Source of the DNA: Petrolisthes cinctipes
Lineage: Eukaryota; Arthropoda; Malacostraca; Decapoda; Porcellanidae
DNA: 64,000 nucleotides
Reading direction: 5' to 3'
NCBI GenBank assembly: GCA_033782935.1
Contig: JAWQEG010000004.1
Location: 186,001-250,000 of the forward strand
Shown one piece after another: positions 62,169-64,000 of this stretch. The notes below the pieces were generated by a model. It saw only the letters and a program-made list of their open reading frames with translations, was not told the DNA's origin and searched no databases. Position numbers and translations under genes: made by a program. Every line of letters begins with the position of its first letter. The stretch's first letter is position 1.

Positions 62169-63521
62169 GGCATGTACAGATTGCTTCTGGGACCCCAAAA
62201 TATTGACTTTTCGGGTGTTTTGAGCCTGAATTTAAGATATATAAGGGTACAGAAGATACATGCACATATTGACTTTTGGCATCTAAAATATTGATTTTCA
62301 GCATGTTTTGGGCATGTATTTTGAAAATATTCTAATAAGGAGTAGGCATGTACAGATCGCTTCTGGGACTCCAAAATATCGAATTTTCGGGTGTTTTGAG
62401 CCTGAATTTGAGATATAAACGAGTATAGAAGATTCATACACATATTGACTTTGGGCACCAAAAATATCGATTTTCAGCATGTTTTGGGCCTGAATTTTGA
62501 AAATACTCTAACACGGAGTAGGCATGTACAGATCGCTTCTGGGACCCCAAAATATCGAATTTTCGGGTGTTTTGGGCCTGAATTTGAGATATCGCCTTTA
62601 CGCACTTAAAATATCGATTTTTAGCATGTTTTGAGCCTATATTTTCAAAATATTCTAGCACTGAGTAGGCATGTACAGTTCGCTTCTGGGACCCAAAAAT
62701 ATCGAATTTTCGGGTGTTTAGGGCCATAATTTGAGATATAAACGGGTACAGAAGATGCATGCACATATCGACTTTTAAGCACCTAAAATATCGATTTTCA
62801 GTATGTTTTTGGCCTGTATTTTGAAAATACTCTAACACGGAGTAGGCATGTACAGATCGCTTCTGGGACCCCTAAATATCGAATTTTCGGGTGTTTTGGG
62901 CCTTAATTTGAGATATCGACTTTTTGGCACCTAAAATATCGATTTTTAGCATGTTTTTAGCCTATATTTTGAAAATATTCTAGCACTGAGTAGGCATGTA
63001 CAGATTGCTTCTGGGACCCCAAAATATTGACTTTTCGGGTGTTTTGAGCCTGAATTTAAGATATATAAGGGTACAGAAGATACATGCACATATTGACTTT
63101 TGGCATCTAAAATATCGATTTTCAGCATGTTTTGGGCATGTATTTTGAAAATACTCTAATGAGGAGTAGGCATGTACAGATCGCTTCTGGGACCCCAAAA
63201 TATCGAATTTTCGGGTGTTTTGAGCCTGAATTTGAGATATAAACGAGTATAGAAGATGCATACACATATTGACTTTGGGCACCAAAAATATCGATTTTCA
63301 GCATGTTTTGTGCCTGAATTTTGAAAATACTCTAACACGGAGTAGGCATGTACAGATCGCTTCTGGGATCCCAAAATATCGAATTTTCGGGTGTTTAGGG
63401 CCAGAATTTGAGATATAAACGGGTACAGAAGATGCATGCACATATCGACTTTTGGGCACCTAAAAGATCGATTTTCAGTATGTTTTTGGCCTGTATTTTG
63501 AAAATACTCTAACACGGAATA
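62169..63521 (+). repeat. Domain B HOR, copy 7, partial (1,353 bp)
   Basis: It starts like HOR monomer 1 and runs through TAATAAGGAGTAGG and CGCCTTTACGCACTT. It then lacks one 177-bp unit: near 62,650 TTTTCAAAATATTCTAG joins GTACAGTTCGCTTCTGGGACC, and this junction is different from that of copy 5. It continues through the 148-bp monomer and TAATGAGGAGTAGG to 63,345. The last monomer carries CTGGGATCCC and CGGGTACAGAAGATGC, markers of HOR monomer 12 rather than 9, so the order has switched by then. Confidence 0.8.
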
Positions 63522-64000
63522 GGCATGTACAGATCCCTTCTGGGACCCCTAAATATCGAATTTTCGGGGGTTTCGGGCCTTAATTTGAGATATCGACTTT
63601 TTGGTACCTAAAATATCGATTTTTAGCATGTTTTTAGCCTATATTTTGAAAATATTCTAGCACTGAGTTGGCGTGTACAGATTGCTTCTGGGACCCCAAA
63701 ATATTGAATTTTCGGGTGTTTTGAGCCTAAATTTGAGATATAAACGGGTACAGAAGATGCATGCACATATCGACTTTTGGGCACCTAAAAGATCGATTTT
63801 CAGTATGTTTTTGGCCTGTATTTTTAAAATACTCTAACACGGAGTAGGCATGTACAGATCGCTTCTGGGACTCCAAAATATCGAATTTTCGGGTGTTTTG
63901 AGCCTGAATTTGAGATATAAACGAGTATAGAAGATTCATACACATATTGACTTTGGGCACCAAAAATATCGATTTTCAGCATGTTTTGGGCCTGAATTTT
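63522..64000 (+). repeat. Mixed monomers at the window end
   Basis: A short monomer with GATCCCTTCTGGG and TTTTTGGTACC is followed by a full monomer beginning GTTGGCGTGTACAG, then by one with GGGACTCCAAAATATCG and ACGAGTATAGAAG that is cut by the window edge. The pair resembles 61,516-61,700 and the domain B second monomer. The array evidently continues beyond the window. Confidence 0.75.

Larger units (their letters stand above)
1..64000 (+). repeat. Continuous head-to-tail satellite array, about 177-bp monomer family
   Basis: Every part of the window is made of one related monomer, recognisable by GGCATGTACAGAT, then CTTCTGGGACC, then TTTTCGGGTGTTTTG, then a TATTTTGAAAATA dyad, always in the same order and orientation. 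Spacings between successive GGCATG starts, measured by hand, are 147/148, 175/176 or 177 bp. No inverted block, transposon, microsatellite tract or unique sequence longer than one monomer interrupts it. I see no tRNA, rRNA or protein-coding gene. Such arrays with nucleosome-scale units and higher-order structure are typical of eukaryotic centromeric or pericentromeric satellites; the centromeric role here is inference. The family and the species are not recognised. Both ends are cut by the window. Confidence 0.97.

Noticed and set aside
1..64000. CRISPR-like regular repetition
   Set aside because: There are no unique spacers between short repeats; the whole 147-177 bp unit is repeated and adjacent units are homologous throughout.
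1..64000. Ribosomal or tRNA gene tandem array
   Set aside because: The monomer shows no rRNA-like conserved segments and no A/B box pair or cloverleaf potential that I can recognise, and it is too short and AT-rich for an rDNA unit.
1..64000. The entire array as an assembly collapse or artefact
   Set aside because: Copies carry many private and shared variants and several coherent junctions, which simple artefactual repetition would not create. Individual junctions could still be misjoins and need read support.

Overview
This window is satellite DNA from end to end. I see no credible gene, RNA gene, transposon or unique-sequence interval. The base unit is an AT-rich monomer of about 177 bp, repeated head-to-tail in one orientation across all 64 kb, roughly 380 units by division. 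Both window ends fall inside the array, so its true limits are not visible. A monomer near nucleosomal length, multi-monomer higher-order repeats (HORs) and the lack of interruptions point to a eukaryotic chromosome. A centromeric or pericentromeric array is the likeliest context. I do not recognise the satellite family and cannot name the species or choose between plant and animal.

Monomer architecture. I phase monomers on the motif GGCATGTACAGAT. Three main lengths occur: 177, 176 and 147/148 bp. The short class is the long class minus 29 bp, deleted between two ATAT repeats. The 177-bp monomer is itself an old internal dimer of 88- and 89-bp halves that still align by eye.

Domain A (1 to about 40,620). 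The order is short-176-177, giving 501-bp trimers. Two trimer versions (alpha and beta) alternate in the best-ordered stretches to make a 1,002-bp hexamer. The domain is disturbed by dropped or added monomers, a recurrent 10-bp deletion, one 87-bp half-monomer, and several segmental duplications (offsets 3,508, 2,493, about 1,680 and 1,816 bp). Some duplication junctions are visible as chimeric monomers. A small island of domain-B-like monomers sits at about 35,890-36,225.

Transition (about 40,620 to 43,649). Diverged monomers appear in mixed order, including a new 147-bp class carrying CGCCTTTACGCACC.

Domain B (43,650 to 57,040). A different HOR takes over: a 13-monomer unit of exactly 2,207 bp. 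Four complete copies lie back to back (43,650-52,477). A fifth copy has two deletions and is followed by a 353-bp duplication, then comes a more diverged sixth copy. From 57,041 to 62,168 the order breaks down into mixed monomers. A partial seventh copy lies at 62,169-63,521, and mixed monomers run to the window end.

The array reads as a record of unequal exchange and conversion. Many short minus-strand open frames exist only because the repeat lacks stops in some frames. I do not annotate any of them as genes.
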